Assembly (NCBI RefSeq): GCF_001653235.2
Contig: NC_035792.1
Location: forward strand, 2,294,001 to 2,358,000
DNA length: 64,000 nt
Reading direction: 5' to 3'
DNA from: Pochonia chlamydosporia 170
Lineage: Eukaryota > Ascomycota > Sordariomycetes > Hypocreales > Clavicipitaceae
Shown here piece after piece: positions 31,695 to 45,300 of this stretch. Every line of letters starts with the position of its first letter. The first letter of the stretch is position 1. The position numbers were made by a program, and so were the translations under genes. Under the pieces are notes generated by a model. That model was not told where the DNA came from. It did no database searches and saw only the letters and a program-made list of their open reading frames with translations.

Positions 31695-33993
31695 TCAAGC
31701 TTTTCGCTCTTCGTTTGTCGTGGAGTAGTCGTTGGAGATGGTTTTGATCCGAGTCATCGAAGACAAGCGGTCCATATCATCATTAGTATCTCTGTCCGAC
31801 GTGGTGTTGCTATCTTCATTGGTGTCTCCGCGGCGGCGTTGCATTGCTCTGACAAACCAAGGTGGACGGCCAATTCCCTTCCAAGTCCAATATTCCTTGA
31901 GATCATACTCACGTGGCTCGATGCGGCCACCACTTACATACAAAATTAGTCCCACTAAGCCGTTCAACACGGCGTATACAAATATTCCTCTGAATAGATC
32001 TGTTAGATGTAGTTTGAAAGTGGTTAGGAGATGGAGGACCTACGCAATGAGTCCGTAGGCAACGCTGTAGCTGAATGGAATGAAGGCCATTACTATAAAT
32101 GAAGGAAGTACATCACCAATATAATACCAATTCACCTGTGTAATTTGGCGAATCATCATGCAACCGACCTGTTTATGCCCTAGTTAGGAGAACCACAACA
32201 AAAGCACTGAGTTTGGACCTACCATGACGAGAGTACAACCCGTTGCCCATGGAGGCAGGGACGCAAATATAGGCGCGAAGAAGATGGAAACTAAGAAGCA
32301 CAATCCAGAAACGATTGCTGCAATTCCTGTTCGACCACCTTCAGCGATGCCCGCTCCACTTTCAATGAATGCTGTGACTGGCGATGATCCGAGCAAGGCA
32401 CCAATGGATATGAAGAATGCATCAGTGCAATATGCCAACGTAGAACGACGAAAGTCGCCGTCCTTGCGATCGTCGACCCCGCAGAAACGAACCATTGAAT
32501 ACAGCGTCGCTGTTGCATCAATAATATCAACGTAGAGGAAAGTGAAAAGAGCGAGAGCAAATTGGGAGCCGCTGTTGCTAAATGTCCAGTCAAGCTGGTT
32601 GAGTGTCTTCTCCATTGGATGCCAGGCGACGATTTGCTTGAAGAAGTCAAAGCGTGAGTTACCCTCTTCCGTATCAGGGAAGTAAGTCACGGGGGTATTG
32701 CGACTATATCAACAAAGCTGTCAATATACATGCCTCGTCTTTGGAATATAGGTTAAGGAAGGCAGTACGTACGGCCAAGATATGACAGATACAAGTGCAA
32801 TGCCAATGACGAGAGAGTACTTGATACGGTATGCCATCAAGAAAGCGGTGACGAGGCCACCGCAGAATATGCCCAGCCACATCTGCAGATGAAGTTAGTT
32901 TGCTGTGTTGTCTAAGTACTTGGAGAGAGGTTCAAACCTTGGGATTAGTCATTTGACCTGATTCACACATTCCTGTAGTTGCGCTGAGTAGCTCTGGAGG
33001 GCATCCTCCTAATGCTAGGGGGGTTGCTCTGCCTCCACCGGTGATGGCTCCGATGCCGACTGAGTAGGACAGCCCAATCTCTGTCAGAAAGAAGCCGATA
33101 CCTACTCCTGTAGCAACCTTCAGTGTGGAGGGGATAAGTTTGACCAGCCATTGTCTCATGCCAGTGAGTGCGAGTACGATGAAGATGATACCCTCGATAA
33201 AGACGGCCGTGAGAGCAGTTTGATAGGGGATCTTGCCGTTTCCATTTACACCCACAACCTGATGAAAATTTGTCATGTTAGATTCCGAACACGGAAGACT
33301 TGAGTTGAGAGATGACATTGATAATATGGTTACCTGGAAAGCAAAGTAGGCGTTAAGACCCATGCCAGGTCTGCATTACTTTGTCAGTTGGGAAGGACTG
33401 GTTAAGGACTGCTCTTGAAAATCGTCTTACGCGAGTGCCACCGGCAAATTTGTCAAGATACCAAAGACAAGACTTGATAGTCCAGCAATGGCAGCCGTGG
33501 CAGTGATCAAGTCTCGACGAACATCTAGGCTTCGTTAGCATGTAAGTCGCTGGAGCGGCACCACGATGATATGGTCTGAGCTCACTGACCTTCTTTGCAA
33601 GCCTTGTATTCTGGAACACTGTCGCATGCCTCTCTAGCACTGAGATCACAGACACAGGGGCCACCAGTTTGTGACAGCAGAGACGCCTAGGACAGAATTA
33701 GGTCTTGCCGCGGTAGCAAAGTGTAGATTGGTGAACGACTGACATTGACAGAAATGATGTATGCCATTGTTGCAAAGGTAGTCAGACCAGCTCGAACCTC
33801 GCGGCAGAAGCTTGCATTTTCAATCTTGTTGGGCTAGATCGAAGGCATGATTAGCGAATTAGACCAGGTTTAGTTTGGATGAAAGTGTGGCATGGCATAC
33901 GTTGTCGCTACCACCAAGATGAAAGTAGCTGCCAAAACGAGATCTAGCGACCCAAAGGTCGATCGAATGGAAGAACTTGCGTAACTCCATCAT
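31695..33993 (-). CDS. azgA: AzgA-type purine (adenine/guanine/hypoxanthine) permease
   Basis: Ten exons on the minus strand: 33993-33901, 33833-33744, 33686-33590, 33524-33431, 33370-33334, 33258-32938, 32882-32773, 32703-32223, 32168-32044 and 31989-31695, closing in frame at 580 residues. It is a multi-pass plasma-membrane NCS2/AzgA-like transporter. Diagnostic stretches are ASFCREVRAGLTTFATMAYIISVN near the N-terminus, LTNLPVALAPGMGLNAYFAFQ, VGIGFFLTEIGLSYSVGIG, LFTFLYVDIIDATATLYSM and SSPVTAFIESGAGIAEGGRTG. The last two hold substrate-binding residues in the family. The C-terminal tail from about residue 530 is charged and cytoplasmic. It should import purines with protons. A run of two Met codons (33993, 33990) starts the protein. 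It is convergent with UCH37 (276-bp gap) and divergent from the methyltransferase-like gene. Confidence 0.95.
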
Positions 33994-36310
33994 GACAGAC
34001 GGTCTCTTTTGTGAGAAGGGGCTCGATACGGCAGCGGGGTGTTGTTGGTTTCTGTTGTGTCGAGTAAGGGTCATTGCTGATGGTAGATCTGGAAGCACTA
34101 GACATACGATGTTGAAGAGTGAGCAGAGGGGAGACGAGAGGAGAAGGCCGAGAGAAGTGGGAGAACGAGACGAAAAGGGGGGTTTAGTTTGGAAATGTGA
34201 AGTGAACGAAAAGTGAGCGAGAAATTTTACGGACAGAATTTTAGGACTGGGAGACAGCTGGCAGTTGGCAGTTGGCAACTTTGGAGTAGGACTGACCAAT
34301 GCGAGCCTGGCAAGGAGAATGGATGGAACACTGAACATGTCAAGAGTAAGATGGCCAGGAACTTGGTTCGAGTTACTTCAGATTGCCACAGGATAAGAAT
34401 GGTCCTCCCATGTTCAACGTAGCTAACATGAATAGGTTTCGAGGGGCTTGTCGAGGCAAGGGCACGGGAGCTTCCCATGTATCATCTCTGCATCACTACG
34501 AAATCTTGACTATGTATGGCACGATATCACCCAAAAGAGGAAGAGGTAACCTGAGGGCAAATTGAAATCCCCTTGAGTAATATTACGGAGACTGAGTGTC
34601 CACGTTGGAGCACGGGTTCACTCTGTGCTTCGTTGCTCAAAACGCCGTGAAATGCCGACGAGTAAATTCCTGAGGACTCTTGCCCTACCACACTGGGCAC
34701 GGGACGGGAGGAAAGATTGTTAATCGAATTTGTTTCTAGCCATTTAAGTTTAACGCAGATGATGTTTTGGCATGTTGTTATTTTTCTAGTTATTAGTAGA
34801 TCGGTTTCTACGAAAGGTTCATACGTGTCGATGAAGAATCTCTTAATTTAGCCAAGACTGCCACGTTTTTTTATCCTTTGTTTCAGAATCTCAAACACAT
34901 AGATTTTTACCCAACAATGAAGCTGGGGCTTACTGTACCTTTGGGGAATAGAGCTTGACCAGAATACAAAGCCCCTTTGTTCGTTCCACTCCAGAGATCC
35001 TGCACTGACCTGACCAGACATGCCGACAAAGATGCCGTGGCAACCTCGCACAAAGTTGTTGACAGGGTGAGCCGTGAAGTCATCCCTGCCATAGGGTTGA
35101 GAATTAGCGTGATTGAAATGCACCTGCTGCATGCGAGGTACTCCAAACAGATCATTTTCTGATTGTGTTACTGGTACACAAGTGCCGGGTGGACGGCAGC
35201 CGATGACCTTTGACCATATGAGTACGATGAGAGAGGTTCGGACATGGCCGAGACGGTCAAAGAAAGCAAGAATCAAGCAGTCAGAACGGAATACCCATAA
35301 AGTTTAGTCAAGCAGACAAAGTGTTTCCTCAAATTGTAGATGCGGGCTATCGTTGTTATTACTACATATCGACACTGTATATTCCTCACATGAGACAAGC
35401 AATTGGACATGTGGCTTATGGAGCCGTGTGAATCAGCAAAAAGATAGAGAATAGAGAAAGTCCCCTTGCAATGGCCCTTTGAGGACCTTGTCAGCATGCA
35501 ATGTTTCAAACCGTGGTCCCTCCGAGTGAACGAGTTCGTCCCAAGTCTTGTACTCTACTCTTGTGCGAGCCACAAGGACCAGACTCAGTTGCAGCCGAAA
35601 GGAGAGAATTCGGCTCGCTAAGCAAAGAAGAAGAAGGCACGAGAAATAATTGATTGGCCATGCCGAGTTTGTGGATCAACTCGGTTCACTGCACCAGACC
35701 AGACAGACCAGAATCTGCTCGCATCAAATCCTTCCTGCGAACATCGAACCGCATAACCGCAGAGTCGGGCACATCGTCAGCACATATCCTTTTCCTGGAC
35801 CCAATCTCATGTTTTATCTTGATCCCATCTTCTGCTTCTTGTCACACTGCAGCGGGAAGCTGCATTAATGACCACCGTGCTACGACCTCTAGTGCGCATC
35901 ATTGGATGACATCTCTGGCGCACTTGGATCCTCAGCCAGCACCAGTTATAAAATTTCGATTACCTTTCGCCACGTGCCGTTCAGAAGGTGCTCTGAGTCG
36001 GTTCCGATAAGCAGAAATCTCCCAATCGCCATGATCCTGCACAATAAGCGAGAAATAGCCCTTTGCTGCTTAATCTTCCCGACTCCGTCTTGACATCGCT
36101 TTTGTCACACCCCAGTCTTCTACTTCTATAACCACCTCGTCTCATGCTGTGGCACTCGAAGTTTGGACCATTTTTAAGTATCGTTTAATGAAGCAAGGGG
36201 CTTGCCATTTGACACAGTCAAGAAAAGGCAACGCTTGAACGCCAAGTGTACCCAGATTCGTACCAACATTCCCACACCGTGCTGAGCAAACCAGCTTTGG
36301 GTTCGTTGCA
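33994..36310. other. Divergent intergenic region
   Basis: These 2.3 kb lie between AzgA (minus) and the methyltransferase-like gene (plus). No gene recognised. It holds a 7-bp unit (TGGCAGT) repeated about three times at 34259-34279 and a CCAGA-rich stretch at 35693-35711. Confidence 0.4.
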
Positions 36311-38354
36311 ATGTGGGATGTTGCTTGGACAGACCCAAAACGAGAGCTAGTGGGCGAGCGTCGGGAGAAGAAGGACAGAGATAGAAGCGTCAAGGGAAAA
36401 AGCCTATCTCGAAATTCCATCTCGACCACGAGCTCAAAGGCGTCTGGCCACACTGCTCTGTCTCGTCTCCGAGCAAGGGCCATTCGAAAATCATCATCGT
36501 CAAGAGAATCCACCAGCGGAAACAACAATACGTGTTCCGAACCTCATACTCCTGATAATTCTTTCAATACACACTCCATGTCCGATATGTTTGACGTTGC
36601 GCTCAATAGTAGTGGTGACCAATTGAAACACATTAACTTTGGCTTGCAGGCAGAAAGTACTTCACGTAATGATATTTACTACGTGCGGCATAGCAGGAAG
36701 GCTACCGTCTCAAGTATTCTCGACAAAGGTAGGCAGAGAAGCTTTGACTTCTGTTTAAATTTCGTTGCTAAGTAGTGAACAACCAGCTCGCAAAAGGTCG
36801 ACGTCAATCGGCTCGACCACCACACAATCCAATGAGAGCGACGTATTCACAACAAAAGAAACACAAAAAGAGAAAAGGCGACCAATAGAATCAAACGAAA
36901 TAAACTCAAAGCATCGCATGTGCAGCGACAATAGTCCGCATATCGCGTTTGATCTCCAGAGTCCTATAAGACAATCGTTTGCCGCCAGCCCCCTGCTTCC
37001 ACCAAGGTCGCCATCTAGGTACGGACAGCCATGGGAACCCAAGAACTACAGGAAGGTTTACTGCTTCTAACGTAGTATACAGGCCTTCTGCATTAGATAA
37101 AAACAGGTCTCAAGACATCTCGGCAACACTACCTACCTCTGTGGGATCCCCGTTGCAGAAGCATCCCAAGCATCTACTTACATTCACTCCCATCAACGAC
37201 ATATCTCACTGGCGCAGTCCGAGGGACTGGAGTGCAGCAACAAAAGCAGGAAGCACGAGCCGCAAAATTGAGACATTGACGGGAGTCAGATCCAGAGAAC
37301 CAGAAGTTATGCCTTTTCAACAGGCACTTGACGCAAGTGACCTGGCGACAGAAGTCCGGGAGATGGCCGCGGCAAAGCCTTCAGTGGCACTATCTAAGCT
37401 GAAAAGATCACCTGCGGATGCTTTGGACTTGGAGGAAACCCAAAAGATCAAGACAGAGAACCAGAGATGGATGCTATCCGTTATGCACCATCTGGATCGC
37501 GGCGACAAGCAAGTTTCCAGCAATGGGAATAGTGTCAATGCTGGATCTGATAAGCTGGAACTGCCTAAACAGCAGAAAATTTTGGCAGCATATGAGCCTA
37601 GATGTAACAGCTGACCTTTCCAAGTCCAATTTGTATCCGCAAACTGCTAACCCTGGCGGTAGGTTCGGTGCAGTACCTGGCTGCATTATGGCCAGAAAGC
37701 ACGATTCATCATCTTTCTGATAATCCACTCTCCTCTGAAGCGGGAATAAATATTCGTGCCGCTTATAGTCCGACGATATCATCACCATTTCCAGAACAAC
37801 TGCGTGACTTCGACGCTGCCTACTCCTTGATACTGCCTTCGCTATGCAAAGAGTTGGATATTCCCACAGCATTGAGCAATATCAACAGGAGCCTAAATCC
37901 CGGTGGGATCTATCATTTACTAGTAATAGATCCAATCCCCAACACAGACGCGCTGGGAGAGAATATGAGAGCCTGGTTCAGGAATAATCTGCTTCTAAAT
38001 CTAAAGCTCAAGTCTCGATGCCTCACACCTAGCTTCACCTTTCCGCAGGCTCTAGGTGAAGCATCGCTACGTGGCCCTGGGAGTACGTTGACGACAACAA
38101 AGTTCTACGCAAATCCCCAAAATATCCGACATAAATCGTGGACCACCAGGAGTGAAAGAGACAGGACGGCGGAAGGCAAAGAAACGAGAGCCGAGCTCAG
38201 GAGCATTGTTGGGCGTATGCTTTGGAGAGAAGTCTGGGGCGAGTTCGTAACATCGGATACATGGTGGTGGGATGATGATGCTTGCATGCAAGAGTGTCTT
38301 GAATTGGGAACGTTTTGGGAGTATCATTCAATTCAAGCTGTAAAATCAGATTGA
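36311..38354 (+). CDS. Disordered protein with C-terminal methyltransferase-like region
   Basis: Four exons, 36311-36728, 36787-37018, 37083-37603 and 37663-38354, close in frame at 620 residues. The first 380 or so residues are low-complexity, Ser/Lys/Arg-rich and probably disordered. The last 230 resemble fungal class I SAM-dependent methyltransferases of the LaeA/UMTA kind: SVQYLAALWPESTIHHLS, FDAAYSLILPSL, then SNINRSLNPGGIYHLLVIDP, the usual post-motif element in which the domain's product side is built, and RMLWREVWGEFV near the end. A classical glycine-rich SAM motif I (GxGxG) is not visible; the equivalent place spans the third intron and reads EPRCSVQYLA. It may therefore be a divergent or inactive methyltransferase, or my last splice may be slightly off. 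The ATG at 36311 is the first in frame, and the true start is uncertain. Confidence 0.62.
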
Positions 38355-40884
38355 ATCTCTCAAGTGCGTCTATCAAGTCAACTTTGGACTGTCTTCCTGT
38401 CCATACTTGGCCATAATTTGAGCAGGATCCAAGGCTACATTGCTGATCATGATGATTACGAGTTTTATAAATCCTACGAGCACCACGATATTTAAGCTTA
38501 GTCCTAAATGTGTCCAAGAGGAATCGTCCACTACATACAAGTCGCAAATTAATACAACAAGCAACCTTGGACCCCTGTGTCAAATCCGAGATTTTGAGTG
38601 TCTGGATGTCAAAGTCTTGTCAATAAGCTAAGACATGCTTCGTACGGGGTTGAGAGTCGAGACAATTAAGTCTTCACGCACTGACCTACGTTTCCCCACG
38701 CAGAAACACGGGACTGTTATTTATTTAAATGAGGTCCGAGAGACAAATGTGTCAGGCCAGACCGGAGATGTCTTACATTGCTGCGGAAGCTTCGAGGCAT
38801 GATCGGCATCGAAGCTTGGCAGGGGTCTGAACGAACTCGTTGGTACTCCGTACTTACAGTTCAGATGAACGAGCAACGGAGCATTGCTTCAAAAGGGACA
38901 GACTCCGTCTTGTATGGATCCCCAATCGCGGTAGTTCGGCACCACCTCCTTGGGCAAAGAGCTGAATGAGGCAACCAACCGTTCCCATCAGCAACGACAC
39001 CATGTTTACATTGGGGTACCTGGTGAAGATGAACAGCAATTAATCTTCCGGTCCTGCGCCAAATCGTTGGTGTCATGCGAGGCAGTTTACACGTGGGGAT
39101 TATCTTGCAGCCCATGCTTTCGTGCTTCGTGGCTCAAGCAACCCCGATCGTTAAGTCCGGCCACCAGACAATCTCCTACAACACATTTTCCCAAACAGGG
39201 TTTTGAAAGTTACCAGAAGCAGGGCATTCATTGAGACTCGCTGTCGATATGCAACTTCAGCTGGGTGTGGCGTCCGTGCCTGGGACCAATATGCGCCAGA
39301 TGTGCATTTTGACCCCTGGTGGCGGAAAATGCACAAAATGTTCATCTTCAGTGACCAGGGTTCATACAGATTGGGCAACGCCAGTTTCTCTGGCCCCCAT
39401 TTGCTTGGGGAACCTGTCTCGAACTCTTCTCCCCTGATGAACGCTACCAGAGGGGGGCAACGAAGAGAAGACATGACAAATTTGAATCTGAGGACTTTGT
39501 CGGTCAACTCCGCGTGGTGCAATGGAATCTCGTGGTAATTAGTTACCCGCTCGACAACTAAGAAAGCCTAGATTCAGGCACAGGGGTGAGTTGGGTTCGC
39601 GGTCAAGACCCATAGCTCCGGCTGGCCGAGACAAACAAGTGTCGGCCAAGGAAGCTTCGTATATAATGCACTCTGGGAGGTCTTTCCGTGCGGAAGTCGA
39701 GATGTATTGCCAACACCATGTTGGCAGTGGTTGCTCTGTCTGATGTTGATGGAGAAATCGTGTTCATCCATACACAAAAAGAAGGGTGCTTGCCCAGCTA
39801 GGTCAACTATGATAGCCACAAGTCTTGAAAGCAGAGCAGCTACTAAACTTGTGCCCCTACAAAGTCGAGTTCGACCTGACGGTCAAAAGATTAGCGTTTG
39901 ATTGCTACAAACTGATTTAGACCCGTACCTAACGGCCCTAAAGTTTGAAAGATGTCAACCTGTCAACGCCCGCGGTTAGGCTAAACTAGTATACGAAAAG
40001 AGCGTTGCTTTGACCTTCTCAGGCAGTCGGAGGTGTGGGCAACACTCAACGAGAGAGGCTTATGCAACATGCGCCAATAGGCTAATAATGTCTGGAAGCA
40101 ACCCTATGTAATGGTTACCGGCATATTTTACATCTGTGCGGCTTTCTATCACACCAGGGTCTAACAGGTGGCAAAATATCGTCTGTCCATGTGCCAGCAA
40201 GAGCCTTCTTTTTGGAGTACAAGCTATGATAGTGTCTGAGCGGCGAAGAACTTGACACTTCAACTTGTGAATAAGCATAAGCCGCGAAATCCGGGCCGGC
40301 TGAATTAGCCTGAGACGGACTGCCGTGGTCTTACAGAGTTCAGCTCGTTTTAACCGGTAAGAGCGATGCGGTCCCGGATCGGCCAACGGTTCTTTCATGG
40401 CAGCCATGTAAGCGGATGATGGTTGGCATTGTTTTGGCACAAAGCATGTATGGGGGCAACGTTTTGAGCACGACCCTCTTGCTTTTATTGTACTAGCTTT
40501 TGGCCGAGAAGAGACTTGTAGTGGATATTTTGACCCGGGCAAAGCGTAGCAGATTTCCCTGCCTGGTATTGAAAATGGACTATATACAGAAGAGAGAAGA
40601 GAATACCGAAAACACACCCACGCCTTCCCCCAGCAGAGTACCAGAATTTTCCGAGTACCAAGGTATCCCTAAACAATGAAAAGGCAATTTCCGTAACAAA
40701 CTCCAAATGCAGCGGGACCCTCCCAACTGCGTTAAGAAGTCGAAGGCTCAACGGCATAAAAGGCAGACGCTCTTGGCTATATTCGCTAGAGACTGCATAC
40801 AATGAAGTGAAATAGATCATAAAGTAATAAAGGGTAGTAATAGTAATACTAGGATTAAGTAGATAACTTGGTATCATGACGTTC
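38355..40884. other. Intergenic, downstream of the methyltransferase-like gene and the GPCR
   Basis: 2.5 kb. Several frames of 100-185 codons occur on both strands, but none has an ATG plus protein-like composition or a recognisable motif. A TACTCCGTACTTAC element lies near 38842-38855. I support no gene here. Confidence 0.4.
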
Positions 40885-42387
40885 TTAACAGTGTTGGCTG
40901 CCATCGGCAGAGTCTGCTCGGGCCTTGGCCAACTCTGTTGTGCTATCAGACGCAAACGTTCTGGAGCTGCCAGCCGGTGATCTGAATTGACTCCGACGAC
41001 GCTGATGTACTGATAAACCCTTGTCGCCACCGCGTCTACCGACAACAAACTCCGGCACGTCGGGTTTTCTCCCGAATCTCAGGGTGTCGAAAAACTCGAC
41101 GCACGCTGACCACGATGTAACAGCATAGATGACAGCGTTCCAAAATCCTTGAAGCGGGAGCACAAAGGCACTCATGAATTCTAATGGGACAGATGTGTCC
41201 TTCGAATGTATCAACGAATATACTCGATTGGCGCTGGATGGGATCCAAGTAATGAGAATAGCCGTGAAGAAGAGGATAGAGCACTTCGTGTACGACCAAG
41301 CTGCGTTGTTGAGTTCATGGTTTCGTCGTCGTGCCATATTTGCTGGTCTTCGAGGGATATTCTGTATCGTAGGAGTCTGCTGCAGTGTCGTTCCTTGCAT
41401 GGGCAGGGAAACTTCATCGTTGGATTGGGGTGAGCTGTACGAGTCCGCCGAGATGTGCACCGAGTAAGCACCGTTGGGGCTTCTTGCACTTGGTCCCACG
41501 TTGACGTTGACGTCTCGTCGATTCATGCTAGCAAGCTGGATTTCCTTGTCTCCTGCCATCTCGGTGGTGACGGTGATTTCAGTAGTCTTCACGGTAGAGA
41601 TGGCATCGCCGTTGACAGATAGAGGGTCAGGGTCAGAGGAGTGGAAGTCGCGAAGCTGCTTGCGTTTTTCATAAATGGTGCGGCCGGCTCGGATATAGAT
41701 GAAAAAGGTGATGAAAATTACAACCCTGAAGAGCTTGGTTAGCAAGAGCGTAAAAAAAGTGATTGTAAAGCTGGTAGTCACTCACCAGACAGGGGCATAG
41801 AAGGCCACAATTCGTAGGATATCCCAGTCGTAAGAGATCCAGCACCACAGAGTAGCATTTCCATACACGCGGGTTCCCTCGCCATTCTTGATAAAGAGGA
41901 ATACGAAAGCAGGGACAAGGGGGATGCCGTAGCAAGCTATTAAGTACGGAATTTCCATGCGTCGCAGGCGTGCGGCGTCAAATTTGAAGTAGAACGTAAG
42001 ATACACATTGATGGCCATGGCCAAGGTCCAAAAAGCGTCTGCAGGCATGAACCTATTCCATCATTTACAATTAGTCACAGACTGACTTGGGTTGTGGTTA
42101 TGCAAAGATGGACCAGTAGAAGCGACTTACAGCTGAATAAGGAATGCTTGGAACTGACAGCCAAAGGATGTGATGTTTGCCAAGTAGGACCGTGACATCA
42201 GCGTTCCAATGTTTGTCAACATGTTGCCAAAGGAGGCATAAAAGACCAATCTGTTGATTGGCTTGTGAAAGGATTGTGAGGAACAAAAGGTAACGATTGT
42301 GAAGAGACAGCCCAAGAGCGACAAGACGGAGCATGCTCTCTCGATGGCACTGATGGCCTCGAGCTGGCTCTCTGTTATTCCACCCAT
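40885..42387 (-). CDS. cAMP-receptor-like (class CRL) G-protein-coupled receptor
   Basis: Three exons on the minus strand: 42387-42131, 42052-41786 and 41725-40885, giving 454 residues. Seven membrane segments are readable: ACSVLSLLGCLFTIVTF, LVFYASFGNMLTNIGTL, QAFLIQLFMPADAFWTLAMAI, PYLIACYGIPLVPAFVFLF, ILRIVAFYAPVWVVIFITFF, SILFFTAILITWIPSSANRVY and FMSAFVLPLQGFWNAVIYAV. The LQGFWNAVIYA in TM7 and the TM3 arrangement are typical of Dictyostelium-cAR-like fungal receptors such as A. nidulans GprH. A long third cytoplasmic loop (about 190-310) is Ser/Thr- and Arg-rich, with a charged tail, as expected for G-protein and arrestin-type regulation. The ligand is unknown. The first coding ATG is at 42387. 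A long upstream region suggests a long 5' UTR. Confidence 0.93.
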
Positions 42388-45300
42388 TTTCAAAACGTGT
42401 TTTCGAGCACGAAGAGCCAGTCAAGACGCCTCGGGTTGGTTCTGATGTCGAAGCGAAGTACACAACAGACAGTCAACAGAATCGGCGAACCACCACGATG
42501 GTAGAATAGCAGAAGGCTTGACTCCTGTGGCGCCGTGGTTCTGGGGTTGAGAGTCTTGGGGGCCAATCCAGGGTCTCTCTGCTTGTAGAGAAACCGGGGG
42601 ATAGCGTATCTTTTAATACTTTTGTGTATATCGACCACAGGGGGGGAAGGCTACCGGCAGAGAAGAGATGAACCGGTGATTCAGGCGGCTTGTCGTCTGA
42701 TCGAAAGAAAGGGTAGGAGGTCTGTGAGAGTCAAGCCAGGTATGCTCATGGCCCAAGCACGGGAGGCTTTTCTCAATCGAAGGAGACTGGCCGATCTCTA
42801 GTCTGCGGGAGATGGCAAGGTTTCCTCGGAAGAAGAGACTAGGTAGGAAAACAAAACCCAACAGACCGGGATGAGACAAGGAGCGGGGAGATGATGAAGA
42901 TTCAACCAAGTGATTGCGGGTATTAGTAAGTGCTTTTAATGGAGTTGAAGTATTGAAGTTGCCCGATCTGCAAGAGAATTGGCTGTTTCGGCAAATAACA
43001 TCTACCGTCAATGTGGTTCAAGATGTCCCATGCCCGTCCGGTTTCCTAGACTGTGTTGTCGACCGCAGGATGGCGTTAACCAGGGGGAGCCAGTTGTCGA
43101 AAGAGGGAGGCTCTTCAGAACCCCGAAAGAGACAATAGTTGCTGTAGACAAAGAAAGAAAGATCTGGAATTTGCAAAAATGTCTTGGTGTGTTGTAGAGA
43201 TTTAACACGGGACGGTCAGGACTCAGGATACTCGACTCATGGGACAAACACGACACGGTTGCACTGGCCCAACAACGCACACAACCTAACAACATGGCAT
43301 GCCACCAGTTTGTGCTCCCGTGTCCAGGAACATACTTGTAACTCTGTACACAGGACTCTGCGTTCTCCATATCCAGTTCTTTTCGAGCCCGTAAAAAAGC
43401 GCCGTTACCCTCCTCTCGGGCTGTTGTGGGAACGGTCTGTCTGTGTACCATGTGGCGTAATCCAACAGCCGCCTCCTTGGAACCAGGGTAGTTAGAAACT
43501 AACATGAAGGCACCGATATAACAGTTGGCAAGGGTCCATGCAGGCTGGGACGGAGCGCGGTGAAAAAGAATTCTTCAGCTTGCCGCACAGGAGACTGCAT
43601 TCCAAACCCTGGGACTGGGCTGACGGCGGCAGATGTCTTCACCACGAAGCTAACAAGTTACAGGCAGAATGCGGTGGGAATGCAGCGTTACATCGAGCCA
43701 GAAAACGGCTACAAGCCGATGTGTGAATAACCCAGGTCCCTTGTTTAGTTCGACTAGAGTTGTCTGAGTTGAGTGTGAGGCATGTGGGGGATGATGAGGA
43801 CTTGCAAGTTTGTCGGAGGAGGTTACATTCTACATATTGCACATACAAACTTGGAATACCTTGAACTCGTTCAACTTGGAACAGTCCCGGCAGATTCATA
43901 GACCGTAACTAACTCACTAGGAGTCTTCCGTCGAAGATACTTATGTTTTCGACAACGTAGAGTTGAGAGTTGATGCTGACATTCAGTGGTTCCTCTCCCA
44001 CTATGGGACGGTATTGTCAGCATGACTCTTGATGCGTGGGGAGTACAAGAAACAACAGGTTGACGAATGGGAGCAAAAAGAGTCTTTGCCAGGGACAAGT
44101 GGAGGACATCTCCTCTCCTTTGCCCCTGTTGCCATGCTCTCTACGCCCGGCCCCTGTTCCTTGTCTCTTTAGCACCGTTGGCCATATTAGCCTCTTTCAT
44201 CAGCGGTTGAGGAGGCGGCAGGGGGGGTTTCCAAGGTGGTGGTGGCGAGTTGTGACCGCAAATGGGCAGCGATACTACCTTTGAGTTGATAAGTCGGCCT
44301 TGATTGGAAATGTCTTGGCCGACCCCTCAAGGCATTGACGATCCTGGGGAAAGCTGGTATTACTTGGCTTGCCTTGCCTCATCCGTAGATTTGATGATAC
44401 TGTGCTGTACCGTATTTGCTTTTTGCAGTCTTCGCTGATTGTTCTACGCAGCCACGCCACGGTAATTTGACCTGCACAATTGTGGATTAGTCTTGCGAGT
44501 TGGAGGCGGACATGAAAGGAGATGCCGAATATGCATCTCTTTGTTCTGACGGGGCCACGTACGGCAACTTGCATGTGAAGGCCTCTCATGGTCAGATCAT
44601 TTTCCGGAGGCTGCATGGTAAAGGCATGACGCTTTGCTTCACGGGCACATGTTACCAACAGCATTGTCTTCGTCTTCCGTCTATTGCGTTTTGACATGAT
44701 CTGGTCGCCATGTCACTTTATGCTAAGAGATGAGGGTTGAGGCGACCGATGCAACTCCAGGCATCATCAACTAACTAGCATTAAAGGCTGATGAAGAAGA
44801 TGGAAATTTCCGATGGACTCCTCAATTTTGAACCACCTTTTGCGAAACAACGATGCGGTGTTCGCCAGGGGTATTTCCGAAGAGAGGAGACGTGCCTTGA
44901 GACATTCCAAGTATCTAAGCATACTAGTTATGGAGAACAAGCGCAAAGACGGGAGCTTTTTTTGCCACATCTCAATTTCCTCTCGACTTTTAAGTCAGGA
45001 GTACAACTCGGAATAAACATTGGCAGTGGATTTCCATCAACGTCGGTAGCCGTTGCTACTCTTTAAATGTACATAGACTCATCGTCTGACCTCACCGGTT
45101 GACTCTGCCCAGCTACTCGTATTGGATGAGGATACCTCAGTGTATCATGTATCATCTTTCATGCATACACACATTCATCGGTCGCTATCAGCCGATGAGA
45201 AAAGCGAAGACATCCAGACACAAAGACAGGGTGCATCCCGAGTCATTTCTCAGCAACCAAGCAAGAAACGAACACCGCCGGCTACCCACAGACACCTCTC

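Noticed and set aside
40060..40617. 185-codon minus-strand frame after the GPCR
   Set aside because: It begins at a non-ATG codon, its composition is random-looking and it lies in the likely 3' UTR.
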